Source of the DNA: Gaetbulibacter_B jejuensis
GTDB lineage: Bacteria; Bacteroidota; Bacteroidia; Flavobacteriales; Flavobacteriaceae
Reading direction: 5' to 3'
Assembly: GCF_039524015.1 (NCBI RefSeq)
Contig: NZ_BAAAGF010000005.1
Coordinates: 62,001 to 126,000 of the forward strand
DNA length: 64,000 bases
The notes beneath the pieces are model-generated. The model saw only the letters and a list, made by a program, of their open reading frames with translations, searched no databases and was not told the DNA's origin. Every line of letters starts with the position of its first letter. The stretch's first letter is position 1. The position numbers were made by a program, and so were the translations under genes. This document shows, in pieces, positions 25,755-34,680 of the stretch.

Positions 25755-26393
25755 TTATCCTTTAATTATCTTTTTGGTTTCTAGCCAAGTTCCATCGGCT
25801 TTTATGTTTACTAAATAAATTCCTGATTGATATCCTGATAAGTCGATTTGCCCTTTTCTGTTAAAGTTACTCCATTGTAATTTTTGTATTTGCCTTCCAG
25901 AAAAATCATGAATTAAAATTTCAACGGTTTGATAATCTTTTTGAGAAACAAAATTAAAAACACCAGTACTTGAAGGGTTTGGATAAATTTTTGGTTCAAT
26001 ACCCTTAGCTTCTTCACAAATGTACTCATAAATCATATCCACTCCGATTCCACATCTTAAGATATGTGTGACACTATAAGAATCAAATGCAATTACTACA
26101 ACCTCATCAAGAGATTCATAACCATCTAAAACCACATCAAGGTCTTTAATGTTTTGCAAATGCACATCTTTAGGTGTATAGCCTAAAAAGGAAACCTGTA
26201 ATGTATCAGTAGGTTTAGCTTCAATTGTAAATTTACCGTTTTCATCTGCGATAACACCTTTGGAAGTGTGCTTTACTATAACATTGGCAAAAGGCAATAC
26301 TCCTTCAGTATCATAAACGGTTCCGCTAATACTGTTTTGACCAAAAAATGAGAAAGAAAGACTGAAAAATAAAAAGAACACTGTTGGTTTCAT
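25755..26393 (-). CDS. Carboxypeptidase-regulatory-like protein with T9SS sorting domain
   Basis: A 212-residue exported protein with a signal peptide ending near SFFGQNS. Residues about 20-95 form a CarboxypepD_reg-like beta-sandwich (SGTVYDTEGVLPFANVIVKH, DENGKFTIEAKPTDTLQVSF), the plug-associated domain often seen in Bacteroidota surface proteins. The C-terminal 80 residues are a type A T9SS sorting domain (KIYPNPSSTGVFNF, LSGYQSGIYLVNIKADG). There is no catalytic module, so it is probably a small surface protein or binding module. It lies between a secreted protein and the aromatic operon and needs its own promoter. Confidence 0.8.
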   Translation of the reverse strand: MKPTVFFLFFSLSFSFFGQNSISGTVYDTEGVLPFANVIVKHTSKGVIADENGKFTIEAKPTDTLQVSFLGYTPKDVHLQNIKDLDVVLDGYESLDEVVVIAFDSYSVTHILRCGIGVDMIYEYICEEAKGIEPKIYPNPSSTGVFNFVSQKDYQTVEILIHDFSGRQIQKLQWSNFNRKGQIDLSGYQSGIYLVNIKADGTWLETKKIIKG

Positions 26394-26490
26394 AATAGTG
26401 ATAGTTTGATTAATGATTCAAACCTAATTGATATTACAACTATCTAAAACCCATAATGAGTAAACACTACTTTTGAATGAGAAAACGCAT

Positions 26491-26517
26491 AAAAAAAGCC
26501 TCTTAATGAGGCTTTTT
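26491..26517 (-). terminator. Rho-independent terminator of the aromatic operon
   Basis: AAAAAGCCTC (26493-26502) pairs perfectly with GAGGCTTTTT (26508-26517) around TTAAT. On the minus strand it is followed by TTTATG. It lies 6 bp after the stop codon of the DAHP synthase/chorismate mutase gene, the last gene of the operon. Confidence 0.9.
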
Positions 26518-26522
26518 ATTAA

Positions 26523-27605
26523 TTATCCGTTAATGATTTTTTCCTGATGGTTTATCGATTCTTGGTGAATGGCTTTAAATACTCTTAAGATAAATTCTTC
26601 ACTAAGATTCTTTTCTTCGCCTTGTAAAATCATTTTTCCTAGTATTTCGTTCCATCGTTTAGATTGAAGTACTGCCACGTTTTTAGATTTTTTAAGTGCT
26701 CCAATTTCATCAGCAACCTTCATACGTTTACCTAACATTTCAATAAGTTGATGATCTACCACATCTATTTGCGTACGCAAGGTATTAAGCTTATTATTAA
26801 ACTCCGCAGCATCTTCAGATTCCTTTCTTATTTTAAGATCTTTTGTATACTGAACAAGCGTCTCAGGTGTAATCTGTTGTGCAGCATCACTCCAAGCGTT
26901 ATCTGGGTCGTGATGCGTTTCAACCATAATTCCGTCGTAATTAAGATCTAATGCTGTTTGGCATAAATCGAAAATAATATCTCTTCTTCCAGCAATATGC
27001 GAAGGATCTAAAATTAATGGCAAATCAGGGAAGCGATTTTGTAAATCTACAGCCAATTGCCACTCTGGATTGTTTCTGTATCTTGTTTTTTCATAAGTTG
27101 AAAATCCTCTGTGAATTACACCCAAGTTTTTAACATCCGCAGTGTAAAAACGTTCAACAGCTCCCAACCATAAAGCCAAATCTGGGTTTACAGGGTTTTT
27201 TATCAATACGGTTTTGTCAGTTCCTTTTAAAGCATCAGCAATATCCTGAACAATAAAAGGGCTAACAGTTGTTCTTGCTCCAATCCATAAAATATCAACA
27301 TCGTGCTTTAATGCTAAATCAACATGGTGTGCGTTTGCAACCTCAGTTGTGGTTAACATTCCTGTTTCTTCTTTAGCTTTCTGTAACCATTTAAGACCCA
27401 AAGCTCCAACACCTTCAAAGTTTCCTGGTCGCGTTCTTGGTTTCCAAATTCCTGCTCTAAGCACTGTTGCATCACTATCTTTAAGTTGGTGTGCAATTTT
27501 TAGTACTTGCTCTTCGGTTTCTGCGCTACATGGTCCTGCAATTACTAACGGATGGTCTAATCCGAAATTATCTAACCACGATCTTAATTCTTTCTTGTTT
27601 TCCAT
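26523..27605 (-). CDS. DAHP synthase fused to chorismate mutase
   Basis: A 360-residue bifunctional enzyme. Residues about 10-250 are a type I DAHP synthase that condenses PEP and erythrose-4-phosphate (VIAGPCSAETEEQVLKIA, LRAGIWKPRTRPGNFEG, LILDPSHIAGRRDI). Residues about 265-355 are an AroQ-type helical chorismate mutase (LRTQIDVVDHQLIEMLGKRM, LKKSKNVAVLQSKRW). Fusion in this order is known in Bacteroidota and lets the mutase domain feed back on the synthase. It is the last gene of the pheA operon, 13 bp after tyrA, so the first committed step shares the operon's control. Confidence 0.92.
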   Translation of the reverse strand: MENKKELRSWLDNFGLDHPLVIAGPCSAETEEQVLKIAHQLKDSDATVLRAGIWKPRTRPGNFEGVGALGLKWLQKAKEETGMLTTTEVANAHHVDLALKHDVDILWIGARTTVSPFIVQDIADALKGTDKTVLIKNPVNPDLALWLGAVERFYTADVKNLGVIHRGFSTYEKTRYRNNPEWQLAVDLQNRFPDLPLILDPSHIAGRRDIIFDLCQTALDLNYDGIMVETHHDPDNAWSDAAQQITPETLVQYTKDLKIRKESEDAAEFNNKLNTLRTQIDVVDHQLIEMLGKRMKVADEIGALKKSKNVAVLQSKRWNEILGKMILQGEEKNLSEEFILRVFKAIHQESINHQEKIING

Positions 27606-27618
27606 AACATTTCCTTTT

Positions 27619-28470
27619 TTATATAATTCCGTTTAAAATATCTTTTATATGATTTGTATTTTTCATTTCGCTGTGAATAGCCTCAAAATCGTCAGCTTCC
27701 ATAAATTGTTTGAATTTTGACAGGTTGTTGATATACTCTTCTAGAGTTTCAACTACGTTAGCTTTGTTCTGCTTAAAAATGGGTGTCCACATATCTGGTG
27801 AACTTTTTGCTAAACGCACAGTACTTTCAAAACCACTTCCTGCCATATCAAAAATATCGCGTTCATTCTTTTCTTTTTCAATAACTGTTTTTCCAAGCAT
27901 AAACGAGCTAATATGAGATAAATGCGACACATAAGCTATGTGTTTGTCATGCGCTTTTGGATTCATATAACGAATACGCATACCAACATTAGAAAACAAT
28001 TGCAATGCTTTTTCCTGTAGCTTAAATGCTGTTTTTTCTACTTCGCAAATAATCATAGTTTTTCCATTGAATAAATGCTGTTTTGCAGCCTTAGGTCCTG
28101 AAAACTCAGTACCAGCAATTGGATGTGCAGCCAAAAAATTTCTACGATTTTTATGTGTATCTATAACTTCACAAATGGCTTCTTTGGTAGAACCTACATC
28201 AATAACCAATGTGGTATCTGACACTAAATCCAGCACCTTTGAAATATGCTTTACAGTAGCATCAACAGGAATTGAAACAATAACCAAATCGGCATTTGAG
28301 ATTTCATTTAATTCTGCTTTTTTATCAATTACTTGAAGTTCTAATGCTTCGTCTAGATGCGTATCACTTTCATCAACGCCATAAATAACAGCATCTTTGT
28401 AAACACGCTTTATATCTAGCGCGAAACTACCTCCTATTAATCCTACTCCTATTACAACTATTTTTTTCAT
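27619..28470 (-). CDS. tyrA: Prephenate dehydrogenase
   Basis: A 283-residue NAD(P)-dependent enzyme that converts prephenate to 4-hydroxyphenylpyruvate. The Rossmann motif VIGVGLIGGSFALDIKR is at the N-terminus. LAAHPIAGTEFSGPKAA carries the catalytic His and substrate-binding residues. The C-terminal helical dimerisation domain is present (FDMAGSGFESTVRLAKSSPD). There is no ACT domain. The ATG overlaps the aminotransferase stop codon by 4 bp. It depends on the aminotransferase in the same operon to finish tyrosine. Confidence 0.94.
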   Translation of the reverse strand: MKKIVVIGVGLIGGSFALDIKRVYKDAVIYGVDESDTHLDEALELQVIDKKAELNEISNADLVIVSIPVDATVKHISKVLDLVSDTTLVIDVGSTKEAICEVIDTHKNRRNFLAAHPIAGTEFSGPKAAKQHLFNGKTMIICEVEKTAFKLQEKALQLFSNVGMRIRYMNPKAHDKHIAYVSHLSHISSFMLGKTVIEKEKNERDIFDMAGSGFESTVRLAKSSPDMWTPIFKQNKANVVETLEEYINNLSKFKQFMEADDFEAIHSEMKNTNHIKDILNGII

Positions 28471-29615
28471 TTTACTCTTGCAATTGCTTCTTCAATTTCT
28501 TCGGTTTCTGCACATAACGAAAACCTTATGTATCCTTCTCCATTACTTCCAAAAATGGTTCCTGGTGCAATAAAAATGGAATCGTTTTTTAAAACTGTGT
28601 CTATAAATTCTTCTGACTTTACAAACTCTGGTAATTTTGCCCAAACAAACATTCCTGTTGCGTTTTTATCATACGTACAGTTCAATGCTTCGGCTAGTTC
28701 CCAAACTAGTGTTCTTCTTTTTTCATACACACTATTTAGGCTTAAGTACCACATATCAGAACAGTTTAACGCTTCAATAGCGCCTTTTTGGATACCATAA
28801 AACATTCCTGAATCCATGTTACTTTTCACTTTTATGATACTGTCTAAATACTCTGATTTTCCCATAACCATTCCTACTCGCCATCCAGCCATATTAAACG
28901 TTTTACTCAACGAGTTAAGCTCCAAACAATGGTCTTTGGCATTTTTATACTTAAGAATGCTTCTTGGAAATTGGTTTAAAATAAAGCTGTAAGGATTATC
29001 ATTAACTACAAGAATATTATGACGTTTTGCAAACTCAATAACATCTTCATAAAACTTATTAGGCGCAACAGTTCCTGTTGGCATGTGTGGGTAATTAATC
29101 CACATGATTTTCACTTTACTTAAATCGTACGTTTTTTCAAGTGCAACAAAATCTGGCAACCAATTATTTTTTTCCTTTAAATCATAAAACAAAGGTGTAG
29201 CTCCTACAAGTTTAGTTACCGAAGTATATGTAGGATATCCAGGATTTGGTATTAACACGCCATCGCCTTCATTTAAAAATGCCATTGAAATGTGCATAAT
29301 CCCTTCCTTACTTCCCATTAATGGTAAAATTTCGGTTTTAGGGCTTAACGACACACTAAAGTATTTTTTATAAAAACCTGCCATCGCTTGTCTTAACTCT
29401 GGCAAACCTTGATAGCTTTGATATTTATGCGCTGTAGCGTCTTGCATACTATCAACAATAGCTGATACCACTCTAGATGGTGGTTGCAAATCTGGACTAC
29501 CAATTCCTAAATTAATGATAGGCTTACCATGCTCTTTCAAAAGGTTAACTTCCTTGAGTTTTCTAGAGAAATAGTACTCTTCAACGGTATGCAATCTATC
29601 AGCTACTGAAATCAT
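28467..29615 (-). CDS. Class I/II aminotransferase, probably aromatic
   Basis: A 382-residue PLP-dependent enzyme of fold type I. GSPDLQPPSRVVSAIVDSM, NPGYPTYTSVTKLVG and the Schiff-base lysine in NSLSKTFNMAGWRVGMVMGK are visible. Its place between pheA and tyrA, with 4-bp overlaps on both sides, argues that it transaminates phenylpyruvate and 4-hydroxyphenylpyruvate, or prephenate. Sequence alone does not settle the substrate; it resembles a broad group that also includes LL-diaminopimelate aminotransferases. Length is normal. Confidence 0.85.
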   Translation of the reverse strand: MISVADRLHTVEEYYFSRKLKEVNLLKEHGKPIINLGIGSPDLQPPSRVVSAIVDSMQDATAHKYQSYQGLPELRQAMAGFYKKYFSVSLSPKTEILPLMGSKEGIMHISMAFLNEGDGVLIPNPGYPTYTSVTKLVGATPLFYDLKEKNNWLPDFVALEKTYDLSKVKIMWINYPHMPTGTVAPNKFYEDVIEFAKRHNILVVNDNPYSFILNQFPRSILKYKNAKDHCLELNSLSKTFNMAGWRVGMVMGKSEYLDSIIKVKSNMDSGMFYGIQKGAIEALNCSDMWYLSLNSVYEKRRTLVWELAEALNCTYDKNATGMFVWAKLPEFVKSEEFIDTVLKNDSIFIAPGTIFGSNGEGYIRFSLCAETEEIEEAIARVK

Positions 29616-30439
29616 AACTTTGCATTTTTATATTCTCCTAATATTTTTAAATCCTGTGCCATAATCTGTAAAATAGATTTTGCTTTTTTAAAGTCTTTAT
29701 AAGCATCAAAAGTTACATCCACAAAAAAGGCGTATTTCCAAGGTGAATTTATTTTAGGCAACGACTGTATTTTGGTTAAATTCAATTTACAATCGCTCAT
29801 TACATTAAGCACAGTTGCCAAACTACCTCGTTTATGATCCAATTCAAATTTGATAGACGCCTTATTGATATCACTTTCAGAAATCTCAGAGTTTTGCGTC
29901 TTTACAATCACAAAACGTGTTTCGTTATGTTTTATGGTTTGTATACTTTCTGCTAAAATTTCCAATTCAAACAATTCAGCAGCCAATCCACTAGCAATAG
30001 CTGCAACGCCTTTTAAATTTTGTTCTTTTATGCGTTGCGCAACCTCAGCTGTATCTTTATCTTCAATAAGCTTTATATGAGGATATGCTTTAAAAAACTC
30101 TTTACACTGCAACAACGCCATAGGATGCGAATACACTTCTTTAATAGCACTTAACGATTGGTTAGGTAATGCCATAAGGTTGTGTTGCACATCAAGATAA
30201 TGCTCTCCAATAATGTGTAAATTATGAGTATCAATTAATGCATAATTGGGTATAATTGAGCCAGCTATAGAGTTTTCAATAGCCATAATAACCGTATCGC
30301 TCTTTCCTGAAAGCAAGCTATTTACTGCTATATCAAACGACAAGCACTCATCGATAGCCACAGTATCATCAAAAAATTGTTTAGATACAATATGATGAAA
30401 TGACCCTTTAATACCTTGTATTGCTACTGACTTTATCAT
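29612..30439 (-). CDS. pheA: Prephenate dehydratase with ACT domain
   Basis: A 275-residue enzyme that makes phenylpyruvate from prephenate. The N-terminal catalytic domain (about residues 4-180) starts KSVAIQGIKGSFHHIVSKQF and contains the NETRFVIV segment with the catalytic Thr. The C-terminal ACT domain (about 190-270, KRGSLATVLNVMSDCKLNLT) binds phenylalanine for feedback inhibition. There is no fused chorismate mutase. It is the first structural gene of the operon; its ATG directly follows the U-run of the leader terminator. Confidence 0.95.
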   Translation of the reverse strand: MIKSVAIQGIKGSFHHIVSKQFFDDTVAIDECLSFDIAVNSLLSGKSDTVIMAIENSIAGSIIPNYALIDTHNLHIIGEHYLDVQHNLMALPNQSLSAIKEVYSHPMALLQCKEFFKAYPHIKLIEDKDTAEVAQRIKEQNLKGVAAIASGLAAELFELEILAESIQTIKHNETRFVIVKTQNSEISESDINKASIKFELDHKRGSLATVLNVMSDCKLNLTKIQSLPKINSPWKYAFFVDVTFDAYKDFKKAKSILQIMAQDLKILGEYKNAKL

Positions 30440-30467
30440 AAAAAAAAATCCCGATTTTCATCGAGAC
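30440..30467 (-). terminator. Attenuator terminator before pheA
   Basis: On the minus strand TCTCGAT (30460-30466) and ATCGGGA (30449-30455) form a stem of 7 pairs (one G-U) around a GAAA loop. Nine T residues (30440-30448) follow immediately and end at the pheA ATG. The 5' arm shares GTCTCG with a possible antiterminator that pairs to CGAGAC at 30506-30511. The arrangement is that of a transcription attenuator. Confidence 0.75.
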
Positions 30468-30492
30468 TCATATTAAATTTAGTTACCTTAAA

Positions 30493-30570
30493 TTATACAT
30501 ACAACGTCTCGCTCTTTTCGCTAAAAAAGAAATAAAACCAGTTGTAATATGTATAATTGTTTGTTTTCAT
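30493..30570 (-). CDS. Aromatic leader peptide of the pheA operon
   Basis: A 25-codon open reading frame upstream of pheA, ATG at 30568-30570 and TAA at 30493-30495. The peptide contains the run YTYYNWFYFFF: five Tyr, four Phe and one Trp in 25 residues, clustered in the first two thirds. The segment coding YTYYN (30541-30556) can pair with the segment around its stop codon (30493-30505) as a pause hairpin. Ribosome stalling at Tyr/Phe codons would free CGAGAC (30506-30511) to pair with GTCTCG (30462-30467) and block the terminator. The codon content matches the products of the operon. No experimental support is available from sequence alone. Confidence 0.75.
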   Translation of the reverse strand: MKTNNYTYYNWFYFFFSEKSETLYV

Positions 30571-30586
30571 TGTGTTTATGAAGTTG

Positions 30587-30594
30587 CTAATGTA
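30587..30594 (-). promoter_or_regulatory. Possible promoter of the pheA operon leader
   Basis: On the minus strand TACATTAG matches TAnnTTTG with one mismatch, with a TTTTG about 18 bp upstream as a possible -33 element. It lies 17 bp before the leader-peptide ATG. Weak evidence; mainly the right position. Confidence 0.3.
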
Positions 30595-30697
30595 ATTAAT
30601 ATTTTCACAAATCAAAATACTTAAAAAACTTTTTTGCAGTTATTATTTAACTTTTTAAAGATTATACAGTAATGTATTACATAAATTATATAATTGC

Positions 30698-30705
30698 TAT
30701 TTTTG
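30698..30705 (+). promoter_or_regulatory. Bacteroidota-type -7 box upstream of gldA
   Basis: TATTTTTG matches TAnnTTTG exactly and lies 17 bp before the gldA ATG, implying a very short 5' UTR. The -33 element is not clear. Confidence 0.45.
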
Positions 30706-30721
30706 AATAAACATTTCTTTT

Positions 30722-31615
30722 ATGTCTATAGAGGTTGAACACATTTCAAAAACTTACGGAAACCAAAAAGCGCTTAACGCAGTGTCTTTTAAAGTCAATA
30801 AAGGTGAAATTGTTGGTTTTTTAGGTCCTAATGGAGCAGGAAAATCGACGATGATGAAAATCCTTACGACATATATTGAAGCTTCTGATGGTGTTGCTAA
30901 AGTGAGCAATTTTGATGTAAACACAGCTTCTAAAGAAGTTCAAAAGCGCGTTGGATACTTACCTGAGCACAACCCTTTATATTTAGACATGTATGTAAAA
31001 GAGTATTTAAGTTTTAATGCAGGTGTTTATAAAGTTGAAAAATCTAGAATTGACGAAGTTATAGCACTTACAGGTCTTACTCCCGAAGCGCATAAAACAA
31101 TAGGTCAACTTTCTAAAGGTTACAGGCAACGTGTGGGTTTAGCCAATGCATTGTTGCATAACCCTGAGGTTTTAATTTTAGATGAACCTACTACAGGATT
31201 GGACCCAAACCAATTAATTGATATACGTCACCTTATCACGTCTTTAGGTAAAGAAAAAACAGTTTTCCTATCTACTCACATTATGCAAGAAGTTGAAGCA
31301 ATGTGCGATAGAGTTATTATTATCAATAAAGGTGAAATTGTAGCCGACAAAACACTTAAAGACCTAAGAGACGAAAAAGTTCAAACGGTTATTGTTGAAT
31401 TTGATTACAGAGTTGAAGAAGCGTTTTTGTTGAAGCTCCCAAAGGTTACTAAAGTTGAAAACACTTTTGATTTTATTTACGAAATCACGTTTTCAACTAC
31501 TGAAGATATGCGCTCTCATGTATTTGACTTTGCGCATGATAACCAGCTGAAAATCCTTCAGCTTAACCAAAAAAATGCGAGTCTGGAAAGTTTGTTTAGG
31601 GAGTTGACGAGTTAA
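30722..31615 (+). CDS. gldA: Gliding motility ABC transporter ATP-binding protein GldA
   Basis: A 297-residue ABC ATPase. Walker A GPNGAGKST is at residues 35-43, the signature is QLSKGYRQRVGLANALL, Walker B is VLILDEPTTGLDP and the switch His is in LSTHIMQEVE. The C-terminal extension (about 225-297) is typical of GldA. GldA works with the membrane proteins GldF and GldG; neither gene is in this window, and they are often unlinked. The promoter region is shared divergently with the aromatic operon. Confidence 0.9.
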   Translation: MSIEVEHISKTYGNQKALNAVSFKVNKGEIVGFLGPNGAGKSTMMKILTTYIEASDGVAKVSNFDVNTASKEVQKRVGYLPEHNPLYLDMYVKEYLSFNAGVYKVEKSRIDEVIALTGLTPEAHKTIGQLSKGYRQRVGLANALLHNPEVLILDEPTTGLDPNQLIDIRHLITSLGKEKTVFLSTHIMQEVEAMCDRVIIINKGEIVADKTLKDLRDEKVQTVIVEFDYRVEEAFLLKLPKVTKVENTFDFIYEITFSTTEDMRSHVFDFAHDNQLKILQLNQKNASLESLFRELTS

Positions 31616-31620
31616 AAAAG

Positions 31621-31647
31621 CCCTTCCTAACCTTCCCAAAGGGAAGG
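31621..31647. repeat. Palindromic repeat between convergent genes, possible terminator
   Basis: CCTTCCC (31631-31637) and GGGAAGG (31641-31647) form a perfect hairpin with a 3-base loop, preceded by a second CCCTTCC copy at 31621-31627. On the minus strand the region ends in GGGCTTTTTT, so it may also terminate the DUF2807 gene. It resembles the hairpin at 187-203. Confidence 0.5.
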
Positions 31648-31660
31648 AATTTAATACTAC

Positions 31661-32404
31661 TCAAAAAATAAGCACTCCTGTATACAACGCCTCCACCTCA
31701 ACAATTGGTGGTTGATTTACTGAAATCAAATTTCCTGTACCAAGTAATTTGCCTGTTAACTCTACTTGCGGATTCACAATCATATCATTGCTACCACGAT
31801 GATACACATCAACATTTTGAGCTATAAGTTGTTCACCTTCAAAACGACCAGCTCCAGAATAAAAACCTACAAATAAATTGTTAGTTACTCCTGAAAGGTA
31901 AAAAGACGCGATATTGTTAGATGTAACTCTAACTTGGTTGCTATTAAGTTCCATTCTAAAATCGCCAACTGTAAACGTTCCTGGCGCGTTAAAATCTTCT
32001 GACAACAGCGATAAATTATTATAATTTAAAACACCATCAGACTGTATTTCAAACTGAGTTGAACTTCTTATTTCAGTAATATTTGGTGCTGTAACATACA
32101 CTTTTGTTGCAGCGTAGTCTCTTACAAAATTACAGGTGTTATTATCTGAAAGTATAAGTTGTGCGTTTTCAACTTTTACTTCAACATCAGACAGTAAGTT
32201 TTCACCAGTTTCAATAATAATAGTGGTTTCAGCGTCTTGTTTTAAAATCAACTGCACATTTCTATTCACCAAAATTTTATTAAAAGTTGCAACTTCTACA
32301 ACTTCTTGCACAATGGTTCCTGTGGTTTGAAAACAGTCGCTCGCATCCTCGCTATCACAAGCAAAAAGCATTATAAAACTTACTATGTAAACTATTTTTT
32401 TCAT
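31661..32404 (-). CDS. DUF2807 (head GIN domain) lipoprotein
   Basis: A 247-residue lipoprotein; the signal peptide MKKIVYIVSFIMLFAC ends with the acylated Cys16. The mature part is a repetitive beta-helix-like domain recognised as DUF2807 (VATFNKILVNRNVQLILKQD, IEVKVENAQLILSD-like strands, ITEIRSSTQFEIQSDGVL). Function is unknown; surface or adhesin-like roles have been suggested. It follows the PagL-like gene with a 1-bp gap, so the two form an operon. Convergent with gldA. Confidence 0.85.
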   Translation of the reverse strand: MKKIVYIVSFIMLFACDSEDASDCFQTTGTIVQEVVEVATFNKILVNRNVQLILKQDAETTIIIETGENLLSDVEVKVENAQLILSDNNTCNFVRDYAATKVYVTAPNITEIRSSTQFEIQSDGVLNYNNLSLLSEDFNAPGTFTVGDFRMELNSNQVRVTSNNIASFYLSGVTNNLFVGFYSGAGRFEGEQLIAQNVDVYHRGSNDMIVNPQVELTGKLLGTGNLISVNQPPIVEVEALYTGVLIF

Positions 32405-32405
32405 C

Positions 32406-33497
32406 TTACAATCGTATTCCTACACCTAACTCAACAGCTTCGGCTTTTGCACCATGAGATTTTAAAGTTAGTGCTCCAAATATTTTATCTCCAAAATAAC
32501 GCTTCATTCCCACTCTAAAATAGGTTCTACCTTCAAAATCGTATGGATAATAAACATAATACCCTAACTGGGTTACTACAGACAGTTTATTAATAAACAA
32601 CTCATGACCAGCAAAAACACCAACACGTTTCCAGTCTTCATCTCCACTAACATTATCTTCAGGAAAAGCAACAGATTTATAGTAAATCAATTCTTCCAAG
32701 AATTGCGAGAAAAACACATCTGCTCCCAGCTGCACTGCACTTTTATGGCTTAAACGTTTATCAGCATAAGCAGACACAACTAAAAAAGGATATTGACCAC
32801 TACCAACTACATCACTTTCGTTTATTCCACTTCTTAAAGCAAAATTAAACTTTATGGGTTCTGTGAATTTTTCTTCTGAAAGGTTATAGATATACTCAGG
32901 AGTTTCTTCTTCTAAATTATACGTCAATCCAACATTAAAGGTTATGGAATTAACACTAGTATTTGGTGCTTTTACATTAGCGTTTGAATAATGAATAAGA
33001 CTTAACCCTGTTTGAAACCCAAACCTATCAAACAAGCGTTCTTTTTTATAGTTGAGCATTAAATAGGTACTACTCAACAAACGAGAACCAAACACTATAT
33101 TTTTATGATTATCAACCTTATCATAAGGGTTGGTTGTATAGGCTAACCCTTGACCAATTCGCAACATTAAATTCCTTTTAAAAAAGTAAAAATTATAATG
33201 CGCGTACAAGGAATAATTATCTCCTAAGACCTCATTTTTTAAATTTTGATAAGCAAATGACACACCATAATCAGGATAGTTGTAACGTTGCTCCCAAGCT
33301 TGATGACCAAAGGTTTTTTTATTCCAACTTAAAATAAAACCTTCGGGATGCCCATTGATTAAATGAAGAATATCATCATTATGAAGCGCAATATTACCTT
33401 TAAAATAATTGACATCAAAAGTAGATGTTGTTTGCTTTTCCTGTGCAAAAATAAAAGCACAACAAAACAAAAAAGTATAGGTAACAAGCTGCTTCAT
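32406..33497 (-). CDS. Acyloxyacyl hydrolase, PagL-like lipid A 3-O-deacylase
   Basis: A 363-residue outer-membrane barrel with a signal peptide ending near AFIFAQEK. The PagL active-site signature is visible as GLSLIHYSNANVKAPN, with the catalytic His and Ser in HYSN. The family's third catalytic residue, an acid in the strand after it, cannot be placed by eye. PagL removes the 3-O acyl chain from lipid A in the outer leaflet. It is longer than the roughly 170-residue proteobacterial PagL but typical for flavobacterial members. Operon with the DUF2807 lipoprotein. Confidence 0.75.
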   Translation of the reverse strand: MKQLVTYTFLFCCAFIFAQEKQTTSTFDVNYFKGNIALHNDDILHLINGHPEGFILSWNKKTFGHQAWEQRYNYPDYGVSFAYQNLKNEVLGDNYSLYAHYNFYFFKRNLMLRIGQGLAYTTNPYDKVDNHKNIVFGSRLLSSTYLMLNYKKERLFDRFGFQTGLSLIHYSNANVKAPNTSVNSITFNVGLTYNLEEETPEYIYNLSEEKFTEPIKFNFALRSGINESDVVGSGQYPFLVVSAYADKRLSHKSAVQLGADVFFSQFLEELIYYKSVAFPEDNVSGDEDWKRVGVFAGHELFINKLSVVTQLGYYVYYPYDFEGRTYFRVGMKRYFGDKIFGALTLKSHGAKAEAVELGVGIRL

Positions 33498-33531
33498 AGT
33501 TTAATTTAGTGAAGCAAAAATAACAGAATAT

Positions 33532-34485
33532 TTAGAACAACCGCTCAGCAATGGCTTTTATATTGTCACTTTTACCCATTGAGTAATAATGTAATACTGG
33601 CACACCTGCATTTTGTAATTCTTTAGATTGATTAATTGCCCATTCTACACCTACTTGTCGCACAGCTTTATTGTCTTTACAATCCTCAACAGCATCAATT
33701 AAGTCTTCTGGTAAATCTATTTTAAATACTTGCGGTAATAATTGCAAGTGCTTTTTAGTCGCAATTGGCTTTATTCCTGGAATTATTGGCACTGTAATTC
33801 CTGCTTGTTTCGCAGCTTCAACAAATTCAAAGTATTTTTTATTATCAAAAAACATTTGTGTTACGACGTAATCTGCACCACAATCTACTTTGTGTTTTAA
33901 GCGTTTTAAATCGCTTTGTAACGAAGGTGCTTCAATGTGTTTTTCAGGATAACCAGCAACACCTATGCAAAAGTCAGCTTTATCGCTAGCTTCAATAACA
34001 TCGTGCAAGTATTTTCCTTTATTCAAATTTTGAATTTGCTCAACCAATTCGCTAGCATATTGATGACCTCCTTTTGAAGGCTCAAAATACTTTTGATGAC
34101 TCATAGCATCACCTCGTAATGCCATAACATTATCAATTCCTAAATAGTGGCAATCTACAAGTAAATATTCGGTTTCTTCTCTACTAAAACCGCCACATAA
34201 CACATGCGGAACTGTATCAACGTTGTATTTATATTTTAAAGATGCACAAATACCAACGGTTCCTGGTCGCATACGCGTGATTTTTCGATCTAACAAACCG
34301 TCTTTTTCTATATAAACATGTTGCTCCCTAGACGTTGTTACATCAATAAATGGTGGCTTGAACTCCATTAAAGGGTCAATATTGTTGTATAACTCTTTAA
34401 TGTTACTTCCTTTTTGTGGAGGAATGATCTCAAAAGAAAACAAGGTTTTTCCTTTGGCTTGCTTTATATGTTCGGTTACCTTCAT
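33532..34485 (-). CDS. metF: Methylenetetrahydrofolate reductase
   Basis: A 317-residue FAD-dependent TIM-barrel enzyme that reduces 5,10-methylene-THF to 5-methyl-THF, the methyl donor for MetH. FSFEIIPPQKGSNIKELYNN is the N-terminal signature with the catalytic Glu. CGGFSREETEYLL and NVMALRGDAM are FAD/folate-binding motifs. It is the third gene after metH (N) and metH (C), with a 195-bp gap before it. The SAM riboswitch ahead of metH probably controls it too. Confidence 0.95.
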   Translation of the reverse strand: MKVTEHIKQAKGKTLFSFEIIPPQKGSNIKELYNNIDPLMEFKPPFIDVTTSREQHVYIEKDGLLDRKITRMRPGTVGICASLKYKYNVDTVPHVLCGGFSREETEYLLVDCHYLGIDNVMALRGDAMSHQKYFEPSKGGHQYASELVEQIQNLNKGKYLHDVIEASDKADFCIGVAGYPEKHIEAPSLQSDLKRLKHKVDCGADYVVTQMFFDNKKYFEFVEAAKQAGITVPIIPGIKPIATKKHLQLLPQVFKIDLPEDLIDAVEDCKDNKAVRQVGVEWAINQSKELQNAGVPVLHYYSMGKSDNIKAIAERLF

Positions 34486-34680
34486 AGTCTATGTTTGGCA
34501 CCAATCTTATCAAACTTTAAGCCGATAAATATGCAACCAACAAAGACAATCCAGTGATTAAAATCAACTGAAAAGCAAATCGTATTTCTACTTTAAATTT
34601 TGTCATTTTTATAGCAAATTTGTTGCTGCAAGATTAGTGATTTATTTAATATCGAATATTAATTTATTTGTAATTATTAG

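Noticed and set aside
34518..34606. A small hydrophobic membrane protein between metH and metF.
   Set aside because: A first reading suggested about 29 residues, but the frame stops after 15 codons; no stable ORF remains in the spacer.
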